A stretch of 64,000 nt of DNA from Caldilineaceae bacterium (GTDB taxonomy: Bacteria; Chloroflexota; Anaerolineae; Caldilineales; Caldilineaceae), in assembly GCA_022824025.1 (NCBI GenBank), contig JAJEBF010000051.1, forward strand, positions 20,578-84,577. Reading direction: 5' to 3'. Shown in pieces: positions 8,831 through 16,975 of the stretch. Made by a program: the position numbers and the translations under genes. The notes below the pieces were generated by a model. It saw only the letters and a program-made list of their open reading frames with translations, did no database searches and was not told the origin of the DNA. Within the stretch, counting starts at the first letter, position 1. Each line of letters opens with the position of its first letter.

Positions 8831-9935
8831 ACTCCACCCCCAATACCTTGCACACCGCTTCCAGGAAGAAGTAGTCGCCCCACATCACGCTTTCATTGAC
8901 GCCCAACCCCAGCCGCTCGTGGTACATGCCCTGCTTGAGGACGCCCTCCCAACCCTCGTCTTCAATGGCCACGAACTCCGGCTCGGTCAGCGTATCGACG
9001 ATCTGGAGCGCGTAGTCGTGATACTGCTTGCCCAGCGTCGGATCGCCGACCAGCTGCGCAAGCTGGATCAGGCCGCTGGCGGCAATGGCCGCGGCCGAGC
9101 TTTCGTGCGGGTTCTGCGGCTCCTGCTCCATCCAGTCGTTGGGCGGCACACCGTAGGCCGGCGTGTTTTCCATGTAGAACCAGGCATTGTCCTGGCTGGT
9201 CTTGAGGAAACGGGCGTCCCCGGTCAGGCCGTATACCGTGCCGAAGCCGTAGAGCGACCAGCCGAGCCCGCGCGCCCACGACGAGTCGTCGCGCCAGCCC
9301 TGGTGCGTGGTCTGGCGCAGGAATTCGCCCGTCTCCAGGTCGAAGATACCCTCGTGCGAAGTGCTGCCGTCGCCCCGCACCAGATAGCGGCGGGTGGTCA
9401 GGCAGTGGCGGTAGGCCGTCTCCCACAGCTCTTCGTCATCTGTCTCCTGCGCCGCGTAGAAGATGATCGGCACGTTCATCATGATGTCGATAAAGAGGCT
9501 CTCGTCGGAGACAAAGGAGCGCAGGTATTCGCCCTTCTCCTTGAACCGTTTGGCAAGCGTCTGGCCGGCCTCGATGACGACCTCGTTCTTGTCCTCTTCA
9601 CCGGTAATGTCGTACCAGCGTTTCCAGGTGGAGAAGAACAGAAAGCCGAGATCGTGGACGTTGCGGTCGGTCTTGCGGTGTTCCAGCAGGCGGGAGTAGT
9701 GCTCAGCCTTCTCGCGGAAATATTCGTCGCCGGTGGCCTGGTAGACCAGCCATAGCTGCCCGCCGAGGAAGCCTTCACACCAGTTCGTCCATGCCTCGCC
9801 GTCGTGCAGCCACTTCCCGTTCTGCGTGTACATCGGGAAATGGTCCGGGTGCGCCTCCACCAGGTTGCGCAGCTGCTCGGCCGCGAAGTCGACGGTCCTT
9901 TCACATTTGGAGTGCAGATTGTCGAGATCAATCAT
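8829..9935 (-). CDS. Glycoside hydrolase family 88 unsaturated glucuronyl hydrolase
   Basis: A 368-residue (alpha/alpha)6-barrel protein. GH88 enzymes remove 4,5-unsaturated uronic acid from the non-reducing end of oligosaccharides made by polysaccharide lyases. The two conserved acids are visible: Asp95 in VHDLGFL and Asp150 in LFIDIMMN, at spacing and positions matching the catalytic pair of characterised enzymes. WARGLGWSLYGFGTVY and NPHESSAAAIAASGL are further family blocks. No signal peptide is seen, so it likely acts in the cytoplasm after uptake. Neighbouring isomerase and dehydrogenase genes could process the released ketouronate. Related GH105 is the main alternative family. Confidence 0.88.
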   Translation of the reverse strand: MIDLDNLHSKCERTVDFAAEQLRNLVEAHPDHFPMYTQNGKWLHDGEAWTNWCEGFLGGQLWLVYQATGDEYFREKAEHYSRLLEHRKTDRNVHDLGFLFFSTWKRWYDITGEEDKNEVVIEAGQTLAKRFKEKGEYLRSFVSDESLFIDIMMNVPIIFYAAQETDDEELWETAYRHCLTTRRYLVRGDGSTSHEGIFDLETGEFLRQTTHQGWRDDSSWARGLGWSLYGFGTVYGLTGDARFLKTSQDNAWFYMENTPAYGVPPNDWMEQEPQNPHESSAAAIAASGLIQLAQLVGDPTLGKQYHDYALQIVDTLTEPEFVAIEDEGWEGVLKQGMYHERLGLGVNESVMWGDYFFLEAVCKVLGVE

Positions 9936-10023
9936 GGGCTATGGGTCTCCCCGGTTCGTTTACATTGATTTAATTTTGGCGGACAGGTCTTCTATAACAC
10001 CGCCAATACAGGTCCATTCAAGT

Positions 10024-10866
10024 TCAATTTTCCTCTGCCCCCGCGGCCTGCATCACTTTCCGCAGCGATTCCACGGCGTAGGCCATTCCGTCCGGGCCGC
10101 TGAAACCGCTGCTGTGCGCGGCGATCGCAAGGTGCGGCTCCAGGGCCAGCTTCCCCTGATACCCGCTGCTGATGAGCCGGTCCAGCAGTTCGGGGATCTG
10201 TCCGTCGCCTTCGCCCGCGGCTTTGACGGCGCCGCCCGTCGTGCAATCCTTGATATGCACATAGCCCACCCGGCTGCCGATCCGAGGCCAGCCCCTCTCG
10301 GTGATCCGCGCCTCGCCTACCTGCACGAAGTTGGCCGGATCCCAAAGGAAGACCAGATGGGGGCTGTCGATGGCGTCAACCAGCTTCACGCAGCGGTCGA
10401 GCGTGTCGCCGACGATGCCCTTCTCGTTTTCCAGCAGCAGGGTGACGCCCTCCTCCGCGGCGACCTCCGTCAGGCGGCGCAGCCGGTCAATGGCAGTGTC
10501 CACATAGCCGTCGTAGTCGCCGCTGTCTTCGGGCGGATGGAAAGAGAAGATGCGGATGTTGCTCGTGCCCAGCTGGCGGGCGATCTCGCTCAGGCGGCGC
10601 AGGTTACCCATCTCCGTTTCAATCGGCTCCTCGATCGGGCTCTTGCCGACCGGGCTGCCGATCGCGCTGACCGTCACGCCGTGGGCATCGCACATCGCCC
10701 GCACCTTCGCCACCCGTTCATCCGACATGTGGAGCACGTTCTGCCCCCACGCCGCCCGCAACTCCAGGCAGGAAATCTTCAGTTCGTTGAGCGTCTGCAG
10801 CTGCGACTCCAGATCGTCCGCGATCTCGTCGCCAAACGCGCTGATCGTAAAGGATGCATTCGTCAT
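10024..10866 (-). CDS. Sugar phosphate isomerase/epimerase family protein
   Basis: A 280-residue TIM-barrel protein starting MTNASFTISAFGDEIADD, a pattern common in the family. Metal-site strands include LLLENEKGIVGD, FLWDPANFVQVGE, YVHIKD and LALEPHL. Its ATG lies four bases after the stop of the upstream SDR gene, and a GGAG from the end of that gene serves as its only nearby ribosome site, so translation is probably coupled. An 88-bp gap separates it from GH88, suggesting one transcription unit SDR - isomerase - GH88 - SDR. Substrate not determinable. Confidence 0.87.
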   Translation of the reverse strand: MTNASFTISAFGDEIADDLESQLQTLNELKISCLELRAAWGQNVLHMSDERVAKVRAMCDAHGVTVSAIGSPVGKSPIEEPIETEMGNLRRLSEIARQLGTSNIRIFSFHPPEDSGDYDGYVDTAIDRLRRLTEVAAEEGVTLLLENEKGIVGDTLDRCVKLVDAIDSPHLVFLWDPANFVQVGEARITERGWPRIGSRVGYVHIKDCTTGGAVKAAGEGDGQIPELLDRLISSGYQGKLALEPHLAIAAHSSGFSGPDGMAYAVESLRKVMQAAGAEEN

Positions 10867-10870
10867 TTTG

Positions 10871-11857
10871 CTATGATTCTCCGGATTCTGTTCGTGGCTG
10901 TTCCAGCCCTACGATTTCACTGCTTATGGCCATCAGCTTTTTGGCCGTCTCCATGTCTTTTGCATTCGGATTCGGCGAATCCATTGGCCATCCTCCGTCG
11001 CGACAGTTTTTGTCTCGATAGAGCACGCTGCTTTGGCTAAAGTAGGCGCCGGAGTGATTTGGCGCATCGTCCGAAAGCAGGACGTGCAACGATGTCTGCG
11101 CTGATTCCTCATTGCTGTCGGTCAGAAATGGTCTCAATGGAAAAGTAAGCACTCGCATCGCCTTCATAAGCAGGCCATTGCCGCCAAAGTTCGATCGCGC
11201 CCAACCGGGGTGAATTGAAGCAGCGGTTACACCTGATCCTTTCAGGCGCTCACCGAGTTCCATCGCGTAAAGCACTGAGGCTACCTTCGCTTCAGCGTAA
11301 GCTGCGAAAGCGTTATATTTCCTGTTCTTGTAATTGAGGTCGTCAAGGTGAACTTGTGGACGGTTAGCGGGACTACCAGCATGCACAACCGAAGAGACCA
11401 TCCCGATTCGGGAAGGCGCGCTCTTCTTGATCACATCAAGAAGCAACTCCGTGAGAAGAAAATGGCCGAAGAAGCTCACGGCAATCGTCTCCTCGAGCCC
11501 ATCTTGTGTATAGCGCGCGCTATTTCCCATCACAACCAAACCCGCGTTACACATCAGTCCATCAAGCCGATCATGCCTCTTGAGAAACGCGTCAACGAAG
11601 TCACGTACCGATTGCAGGTGGGCCAGGTCCATTTTCATCACTTCAAAACTTCCCTTTAATCCTGCAAACGACCTTGCCTCTTCTTCACCTGCTTCTACCC
11701 TACGACATGCCATCACCACGTGACCGCCTTGTTTTACCAGCTGTCGAGTGGTTTCAAGCCCTACTCCGGAGTTAGCTCCCGTTACGATATACACCTTTCC
11801 GTTGATATCTTTTGACAGCGTTGCGTCATCGCACCAACGTACATTTTTTCTGCTCAT
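10871..11857 (-). CDS. SDR-family oxidoreductase (retinol dehydrogenase-like)
   Basis: A 328-residue SDR of the retinol dehydrogenase/WW-domain oxidoreductase-like type: TGANSGVG cofactor motif near residue 27, CRR after the second strand (NADP preference), CNAG near 100, catalytic SSVV and YAEAK. ATG at 11857 has a strong GAGAGGAG. Its composition is visibly less GC-rich than its neighbours and its codon use more mixed, so it may be a separate acquisition within the sugar operon. The substrate is probably a hydrophobic alcohol or aldehyde judging by family, but nothing local confirms this. Confidence 0.85.
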   Translation of the reverse strand: MSRKNVRWCDDATLSKDINGKVYIVTGANSGVGLETTRQLVKQGGHVVMACRRVEAGEEEARSFAGLKGSFEVMKMDLAHLQSVRDFVDAFLKRHDRLDGLMCNAGLVVMGNSARYTQDGLEETIAVSFFGHFLLTELLLDVIKKSAPSRIGMVSSVVHAGSPANRPQVHLDDLNYKNRKYNAFAAYAEAKVASVLYAMELGERLKGSGVTAASIHPGWARSNFGGNGLLMKAMRVLTFPLRPFLTDSNEESAQTSLHVLLSDDAPNHSGAYFSQSSVLYRDKNCRDGGWPMDSPNPNAKDMETAKKLMAISSEIVGLEQPRTESGES

Positions 11858-11978
11858 TTTTGGCTCCTCTCAAACTGGCTGGAGGGGTCTCTTGCCGCAA
11901 AGTGCATGAAAAAAAATCTTTGGTGAGAAAATATTCAGGCGCCACAAACGCGCGGCAATTAGCATAAGGCCACAGAAA

Positions 11979-13013
11979 TCAAAAGCTGCTTTCATACACC
12001 GCCAGGATCGTAGCCAGGCTGCGTCTGCCTTCCGACCCGTCGATGACCGGATCTTCGCCGCGGCGGATGCCGGCGATAAAGTCCTTGAGGATAGCGATAT
12101 GGCCGCTGGTCGAGATGCCGCGCGGGTCGCCGGCCATGCCTGGGTCCACCTGCTCCGTCGCGACCGGCCACGGTTCGACCGTCGCCTTGGCCTCGTCGGC
12201 CAGTCCCCAGCGCAGGACAGACTCCCCCTCGATCTGGATGCCGCCGTTGGTCCCGTAGACCTCCAGGCGGTGGGGAAATCCGGGCTCCGTGGCCACGGTG
12301 GCGGTGATCGTCGCCACAGAGCCGTTGGCAAAGCGCAGGACCGCGCCGGCTGTGTCTTCGATCTCGACCGAGCGATGCCGTGAATCGGCGAAGGCATGCA
12401 CCTCAACCGGATCGCCCAGGAACCAGAGCAGCAGGTCGACAATATGAATGCCCTGGTTCATCAGCACGCCGCCGCCGTCCATGGCCCACGTGCCCCGCCA
12501 TTCCGCCTGCGCGTAGTAGGGCTCATCGCGGAAATAGGGCATCGTCACCACGCCAAGCGTGATTTCGCCCAGATCGCCGCCGTGGATGGCGTCGTGGACG
12601 CGGCGGAAGAGCGGCTCCGCCCGGCGCTGCAGACAGACGCCCAGCTGCACGCCGTTCTCGCGGCAGGCCGCGATCATGGCGTCGGCGTCGGCCAGCGAGA
12701 GCGCCATCGGCTTTTCCACCAGCACGTGCTTGCCGCTCGATGCGGCCGCGATCGCCTGCTGCGCGTGCTGGCCGCTGGGCGTGCAGACGCAGACGGCGTC
12801 AACCGCCGGATCCGCCAGCAGCTCGTCATAGGATTGGGCCGGCGCGCCGAAACGCTGGGAAATCTCTTCGTAGCGGGCCGGGTTGTAGTGGCCGACCCCC
12901 ACCAGGCGCGCGCCCAGGTCGGCGCATTCTTGGATCGCGTTCAGGTGGTACTCCGCCACCATGCCCGCGCCGAGGATGGCAAAGCCAAGTTCAGACTGTC
13001 CGTTTTGTGTCAT
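11979..13013 (-). CDS. Gfo/Idh/MocA-family oxidoreductase
   Basis: A 344-residue NAD(P)-dependent sugar or cyclitol dehydrogenase: N-terminal Rossmann motif ILGAGMVAEYH, the EKPMAL catalytic-loop motif near residue 100, and the C-terminal alpha/beta dimer domain with GGGVLMNQGIHIVDLLLWF carrying the conserved His. The ATG at 13013 overlaps the TGA of the upstream isomerase-like gene (ATGA, four bases), indicating coupled translation; an upstream ATG at 13028 would only add five residues. The isomerase/Gfo-Idh pair is a recurring arrangement for inositol, glucoside or uronate catabolism. Confidence 0.9.
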   Translation of the reverse strand: MTQNGQSELGFAILGAGMVAEYHLNAIQECADLGARLVGVGHYNPARYEEISQRFGAPAQSYDELLADPAVDAVCVCTPSGQHAQQAIAAASSGKHVLVEKPMALSLADADAMIAACRENGVQLGVCLQRRAEPLFRRVHDAIHGGDLGEITLGVVTMPYFRDEPYYAQAEWRGTWAMDGGGVLMNQGIHIVDLLLWFLGDPVEVHAFADSRHRSVEIEDTAGAVLRFANGSVATITATVATEPGFPHRLEVYGTNGGIQIEGESVLRWGLADEAKATVEPWPVATEQVDPGMAGDPRGISTSGHIAILKDFIAGIRRGEDPVIDGSEGRRSLATILAVYESSF

Positions 13014-13777
13014 TTTGTTTCGTCCCACATGCGGCGCAGATACTCTCCGGCGGGGCCTGCCTGGGCTGCCAAATCATCCCAGCGGCATTCGATCGAGATG
13101 CGTCCGCTGTAGCCGCCCTGGTGCAGGCGGCGGAAAAACTCCTCATACGGGTAACTGCCTTCGCCGGGCGCGACGCGATGCGTGTCCGCGACATGCACAT
13201 GCTCGATCCATGCGGCGCAGGTGGTGATGTTTTCCAGCGGTTCGTCGTCCTCCATCATATGGTAGAGATCGGCCAGCAGGCGCACGCGCAGATGAGCGGT
13301 CTCCCGCGCAAGTTCCATGCCTTCGGCGACACTGGTGATGATGTTCGACTCGCGCGAATTCAGCGGCTCGATGACGATGGTCACGTCGTTGCGCACGGCT
13401 ACGTTCCCGGCCAGCCGCAGGAAGCGCGCCAGCTGCGTGAAGGCCTCCTCCTTGGCGAATCCATCGGGTACATTGCGCGCGCCGCCGCTGCCAAAGACGA
13501 TCTTCTCGCCGCCCACCGCGGCCACGCGGCCGATGGCGGCCTCCAGATAGCTCTCCACCTGCTCCCAATTTACATTCGGCCCGGTGACAGGCACCTCCGA
13601 GGGCACGAAGACGTTGAAGACCGGTGTCGGCAGCGGCGCGCTGTCGAAAGGCGCGCGGATCGTCTCGAAATCCGGGTCCAACGGTGACAATGAGCGCACC
13701 GTCGGCTCGACGAAATCGAAGCCGGCCGCGTGCGCGATGCCCGCGTCGGCAATGGGCATACAGATTCCAAATTGCAT
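13010..13777 (-). CDS. Sugar phosphate isomerase/epimerase family protein
   Basis: A 255-residue TIM-barrel protein (MQFGICMPIADAG) with family strands GFDFVEPTVRSL, VIEPLNSRESN, LLADLYHMMEDDE, HVHVADTHR and GRISIECRWDD; these supply the Glu/Asp/His metal ligands. It resembles hydroxypyruvate isomerase or tagatose-epimerase-like proteins but cannot be placed more finely. It is first in a minus-strand run and is translationally coupled to the downstream Gfo/Idh/MocA gene through an ATGA overlap. The region upstream is a divergent intergenic space facing a plus-strand SDR. Confidence 0.87.
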   Translation of the reverse strand: MQFGICMPIADAGIAHAAGFDFVEPTVRSLSPLDPDFETIRAPFDSAPLPTPVFNVFVPSEVPVTGPNVNWEQVESYLEAAIGRVAAVGGEKIVFGSGGARNVPDGFAKEEAFTQLARFLRLAGNVAVRNDVTIVIEPLNSRESNIITSVAEGMELARETAHLRVRLLADLYHMMEDDEPLENITTCAAWIEHVHVADTHRVAPGEGSYPYEEFFRRLHQGGYSGRISIECRWDDLAAQAGPAGEYLRRMWDETK

Positions 13778-14038
13778 GGGCGGTGTACTCCAAGGGTCAG
13801 AAGTTGTAGTATACTCTTGTCATGCTTGGTCGCGACCCCGTACACCCGATCTGGCGCCTGCGAGGGGGCCGCGAAGTATGGGACTCAATTGTATAGTAGG
13901 TTCCCCCCAGGCGCTATTTCTCACCCCCACGATTCTTGCTGTCACCCTTACTGCCGCCCTGCCACCTGCACGGGGCGAGGGCCGCTCCTCTGCAATCCCA
14001 CATGCTGGCAACACTGCAATGATCACGAGGAAAATCAC
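13778..14038. other. Divergent intergenic region
   Basis: This 261-bp gap separates a minus-strand isomerase gene from a plus-strand SDR gene, so it must hold both promoters. The palindrome AGTATACT at 13811-13818 could supply a -10 for either strand, but no matching -35 was found. A similar GTTGTAGTATAC string lies upstream of the glutamine synthetase at 60831. No gene seen. Confidence 0.35.
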
Positions 14039-14893
14039 ATGGGAACGAGAATGGAAGGCAAAGTAGCCATCATCACCGGCGCAACCTTGGGGCTGGGCAA
14101 GGCCGGCGCGCTGGCGTTCGCCCGTGAAGGCGCCTCCGTCGTCATCTGCGACCGCGGCCGAACGCCGGAAAACTCGCAGAAGGTCCTTGCCCAGGCGGAG
14201 GGTCTCAGCGGTGAGATCGCCTACAAGCGCTGTGACGTCATGATCAAAGAGGACATTAAAGCCCTGGTCCAGTTCACCGTGGAGCGCTTTGGGCGGGTCG
14301 ACGTCATGGTCAACAATGCCATCATCGACAACCCGGGCGGCATGTTGGAGGATGTCACACTCCAGGACTGGGATGACGGCTTCGCCTGCCACGTGACCGC
14401 GCCGCTTCTCTTCTGCAAAGAGGTGGTTCCACTGATGATCAAGCAGGGCAGCGGCAACATCATCAACGTCTCATCCAGCATCGCCCTTGCCGGCAGCCCC
14501 AGCATCTCATCCTATGGCCCGGCCAAGGCGGCCATGATCAATTTCACCCAGCATTTGGCCATCACCTACGGCCCCGACGGCATCCGCGCCAACGCGCTCA
14601 CCCCCGCGCGCATGCTCACCGAAAAGAAGTACGAGATGCTCGCCAACAATCCGGCCGCGGTCCGCACGCAGCAGTTCGCCTACCCGATGGGCAGCCCCGC
14701 CCTGCCCGAGCAGGTGGCCGAGGTCATGTTGTTTCTGGCTTCAGATGAGTCGATTGCCATCACCGGCCACAACCTGATCGCCGACGCCGGCAACGCCGCA
14801 TACGGCCCGGGCGGCATGATCGGCCGGCTGGAGGCCGATCTGCGCGCCCGGTTGGAAGCGCAGGGCTCCGAATGGCTGAAGGATGAACTGTAG
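14039..14893 (+). CDS. SDR-family oxidoreductase
   Basis: A 284-residue short-chain dehydrogenase: TGATLGLG cofactor motif near residue 14, VNNAI in place of NNAG, catalytic Ser in NVSSS and YGPAK. It is one of only a few plus-strand genes here. ATG at 14039 follows CACGAGG at eight bases. Its stop is three bases from the convergent dioxygenase stop. The C-terminus (GGMIGRLEADLRARLEAQGSEWLKDEL) is longer than minimal SDRs and probably forms an extra helix. Likely partner of the PhyH dioxygenase or sugar genes; substrate unknown. Confidence 0.87.
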   Translation: MGTRMEGKVAIITGATLGLGKAGALAFAREGASVVICDRGRTPENSQKVLAQAEGLSGEIAYKRCDVMIKEDIKALVQFTVERFGRVDVMVNNAIIDNPGGMLEDVTLQDWDDGFACHVTAPLLFCKEVVPLMIKQGSGNIINVSSSIALAGSPSISSYGPAKAAMINFTQHLAITYGPDGIRANALTPARMLTEKKYEMLANNPAAVRTQQFAYPMGSPALPEQVAEVMLFLASDESIAITGHNLIADAGNAAYGPGGMIGRLEADLRARLEAQGSEWLKDEL

Positions 14894-14896
14894 GGC

Positions 14897-16132
14897 TCAG
14901 TTCCAGCTGCCTACGAAGTCGTTGAGCGTGAAATCGACCGGCATCTGGTTGAAGAAGTAACGCATCGGGCGCGCCTGGAAACCGGGCGCGAAATGCTCGT
15001 GCTCCGCCTGGAGCTTTTCGTCCAGGATCGCAAAGCGCTCGTGGAGAACGGCGGCCTCGTCCACTGTGAAGCGGTCCGCGAACTGCGGGCCCCAGTTGAT
15101 CGAGATCGAATGGGAGGAGCGGGCGCGCTGGCGATAGTCCTCGGTTATGCCTGCCAGCGGATCGGAGGAGGCGTCAGCGCTCGCGTTTTCATGCTTAACA
15201 ACCTGCATATGGAGAACCGCTTTGCAGAGATAGATCGTCAGAACCATCTTGCCGGCTTCGCCTACGCCGGGCTGCAGCGCTTCGAGCGCGTCAAAATAAG
15301 CGCCGGCGTTGCCGTTCAGTGCCTCCCGCAAGGCGATTTCGGTCACATCCTGCAGCGCCGCGCTCTTCCCGTTCCACTGTGTGAATGACGCCCGCGCCGT
15401 GGGCGACAGGTGCTTGGTGAAGGAGGTGTCGGGGTAGTAGGGGAAGATCGTATGGCCGCCATGGATGGTGCGGCGCGTCGTGGGGCTGTAGTCGCTGCCC
15501 CAATGCAACAGGTAGTTGATATAGACGACCGCGTCGCCGGCGTTCAGCTCAACGGGTATGCCGCCCGGTACAGCGCGCCGCGGGTCTCCTGACAGCGAAC
15601 GGTTTTCGGCCTCGGTGTTGAGCCGCAGATGGCTGCCCGGCACCACCCAGAGCACGTTGTCGTCGTAGAGCGGGATGTTCCACTGCACATATTTGGGGCC
15701 GTTTTCCTTCAAATCCTTCTGCAGGCCGGCCAGGGGGGCCATGTCGATCGGGTGGATGTCGCGATGCCACGCGGCCGGGCCATGATCGCGCACCGGGCTG
15801 CACATCAACATCATGCCGGCCACCGACGCCGCCCCCGGAACGCTCAACAGCTGGCGGCTTACTCCCAGTGTGCTCTCCTGCAGCCAGACCTCGACCGTGC
15901 TGGCCGTTGCTTCGTCGATCAGCCTGTTGTAAGAGACCAGGCGCGGCTGCGCGTGTGTCTCCCAAACGCCGCCGGGCGGGTCGTCCGGACCCCGCTCCTG
16001 CGCCCAGATCTTTCTCTGCCTTCCGACCAGCGTTTCAAAGTCGGCCCGCAACTGCTCCAACTGGTCCGGGGGGATGATCTCGCGCAAGACGAGATACCCC
16101 TGCTCCATGAACTGTTCGCGGCTGACCTGCAT
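14897..16132 (-). CDS. Phytanoyl-CoA dioxygenase (PhyH) family protein
   Basis: A 411-residue Fe(II)/2-oxoglutarate-dependent dioxygenase-like protein. The metal triad can be read as the HRD segment in AAWHRDIHP and a distal His in NYLLHWGSDYSP, with an Arg in TTRRTIHGGH as 2-oxoglutarate ligand. VVPGSHLR is typical of the double-stranded beta-helix. The start MQVSREQFMEQGYLVL at 16132 follows a G-rich ribosome site; a longer start adds a basic leader not expected in the family. It is longer than classical PhyH (about 300), with a C-terminal helical addition from about 260. PhyH-like proteins are abundant in some marine Chloroflexota and Poribacteria; substrate unknown. Confidence 0.85.
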   Translation of the reverse strand: MQVSREQFMEQGYLVLREIIPPDQLEQLRADFETLVGRQRKIWAQERGPDDPPGGVWETHAQPRLVSYNRLIDEATASTVEVWLQESTLGVSRQLLSVPGAASVAGMMLMCSPVRDHGPAAWHRDIHPIDMAPLAGLQKDLKENGPKYVQWNIPLYDDNVLWVVPGSHLRLNTEAENRSLSGDPRRAVPGGIPVELNAGDAVVYINYLLHWGSDYSPTTRRTIHGGHTIFPYYPDTSFTKHLSPTARASFTQWNGKSAALQDVTEIALREALNGNAGAYFDALEALQPGVGEAGKMVLTIYLCKAVLHMQVVKHENASADASSDPLAGITEDYRQRARSSHSISINWGPQFADRFTVDEAAVLHERFAILDEKLQAEHEHFAPGFQARPMRYFFNQMPVDFTLNDFVGSWN

Positions 16133-16178
16133 CGTTCGGCCCCCCTGTTTTTTCCTGATAGGTCGGCGACTGAACAAC

Positions 16179-16208
16179 AAGCCCCGGCAGTCGATTCTAC
16201 CGGGGCTT
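16179..16208 (-). terminator. Hairpin, probable terminator of the small membrane-protein gene
   Basis: Perfect nine-base stem AAGCCCCGG (16179-16187) and CCGGGGCTT (16200-16208) with a 12-base loop. Read on the minus strand it is followed by GTTGTTC, a weak U-rich tract. It lies 33 bp beyond the stop of the minus-strand small gene. Confidence 0.55.
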
Positions 16209-16240
16209 ACTTATGCTTGTGCGGTGTATTCTCCGAAGTG

Positions 16241-16588
16241 CTATCGCTTTTTTGTGCGCGCTTTGCCACCCCAAGGGTTTTTCACGCAGCAGGAGAGACT
16301 GGACACAGACCCCATGATGTAAAGGCCGTATGACACAATCAAAACAACAATCCCCGCCACCGGGCTTATCAGCCATTCCAGAAGTGTGAAACCGGAAATT
16401 TGACCAACATCGCCCCAAGATCCAAGCGACGCACCCACATCGGAATCGACGCGTCTGTGCATCGGCGGAGCGTAACTCGTCATCGTCTGACGCTGCGCTG
16501 TCCTGAAGATCATCTCCGGCTCTTGGTACACCGCTCCCTCTCCAGGGCGGGCCATACACGGCCACCGCCGCTGCTGGCAATATACCAT
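16241..16588 (-). CDS. Hypothetical small membrane protein
   Basis: Frame of up to 115 residues with one clear hydrophobic segment (LLEWLISPVAGIVVLIVSYGLYIMG, about residues 69-93) and a basic KARTKKR tail, consistent with a single-pass membrane protein. No family recognised. Start uncertain: ATGs at 16588, 16555, 16513 and 16483 are all possible and none has a convincing ribosome site. The hairpin at 16179-16208 downstream supports a real transcript. It could still be a non-coding stretch. Confidence 0.4.
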   Translation of the reverse strand: MVYCQQRRWPCMARPGEGAVYQEPEMIFRTAQRQTMTSYAPPMHRRVDSDVGASLGSWGDVGQISGFTLLEWLISPVAGIVVLIVSYGLYIMGSVSSLSCCVKNPWGGKARTKKR

Positions 16589-16637
16589 ACGTCTGAAGCG
16601 CTGTTAAGCGGTCCAACTCAGCTATCACTTTCGAAAG

Positions 16638-16667
16638 TTGACAGAAGTATTGGTTGAATTGTATAAT
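16638..16667 (+). promoter_or_regulatory. Sigma-70-type promoter of the Phd/YefM-MTase operon
   Basis: Perfect -35 TTGACA (16638-16643) and perfect -10 TATAAT (16662-16667) separated by 18 bp, in an AT-rich pocket. Predicted start of transcription is near 16674, giving a leader of about 40 bases before the GTG at 16713. Confidence 0.8.
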
Positions 16668-16688
16668 TTAGCTAATCTAGTTAAATTA
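16664..16688. promoter_or_regulatory. Probable autoregulatory operator (25-bp palindrome)
   Basis: A 25-bp near-perfect palindrome with arms TAATTTA (16664-16670) and TAAATTA (16682-16688), centred on 16676, with only two mismatched pairs inside. It overlaps the -10 box and the predicted transcription start. Phd/YefM antitoxins bind such palindromes to repress their own operons, so the encoded regulator is the likely ligand. Confidence 0.65.
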
Positions 16689-16712
16689 TCTAAAATTGAT
16701 AGGAAAGTCACT

Positions 16713-16952
16713 GTGGCCATAAAAGCGATTTCCTCTACGCAGGCGCAAAATAACTTTGGTCGAGTGCTTGATGATGTCGTGCAAAACCAAGCGCGTTACA
16801 TCATTAAACGTCGCAACGCGCCTCAGGCAATCTTGGTAAGCCTTTCCGAATTGGAGCATTTGCTGTCGGCAAGCGCAGGAGAGCGCCGGCGACTTGAGGA
16901 GATCATTCGCGAACAGAGCCCTGCGTACCATCTGGGCACACCTATAGATTGA
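16713..16952 (+). CDS. Phd/YefM-family antitoxin-like regulator
   Basis: A 79-residue protein with the Phd/YefM fold: ISSTQAQNNFGRVLDDV (N-terminal DNA-binding part) followed by RYIIKRRNAPQAILVSLSEL and a charged C-terminal helix. The start is GTG at 16713 because AGGAAAG lies five bases upstream and the promoter occupies the sequence before it. No RelE, YoeB, Doc or PIN toxin gene follows; instead a DNA methyltransferase begins 23 bp downstream. It probably acts as transcriptional regulator of the restriction-modification operon. An orphan antitoxin whose toxin was lost is the alternative. Confidence 0.8.
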   Translation: MAIKAISSTQAQNNFGRVLDDVVQNQARYIIKRRNAPQAILVSLSELEHLLSASAGERRRLEEIIREQSPAYHLGTPID

Positions 16953-16975
16953 CTGTTGATTTAGGGAGAACAGTT

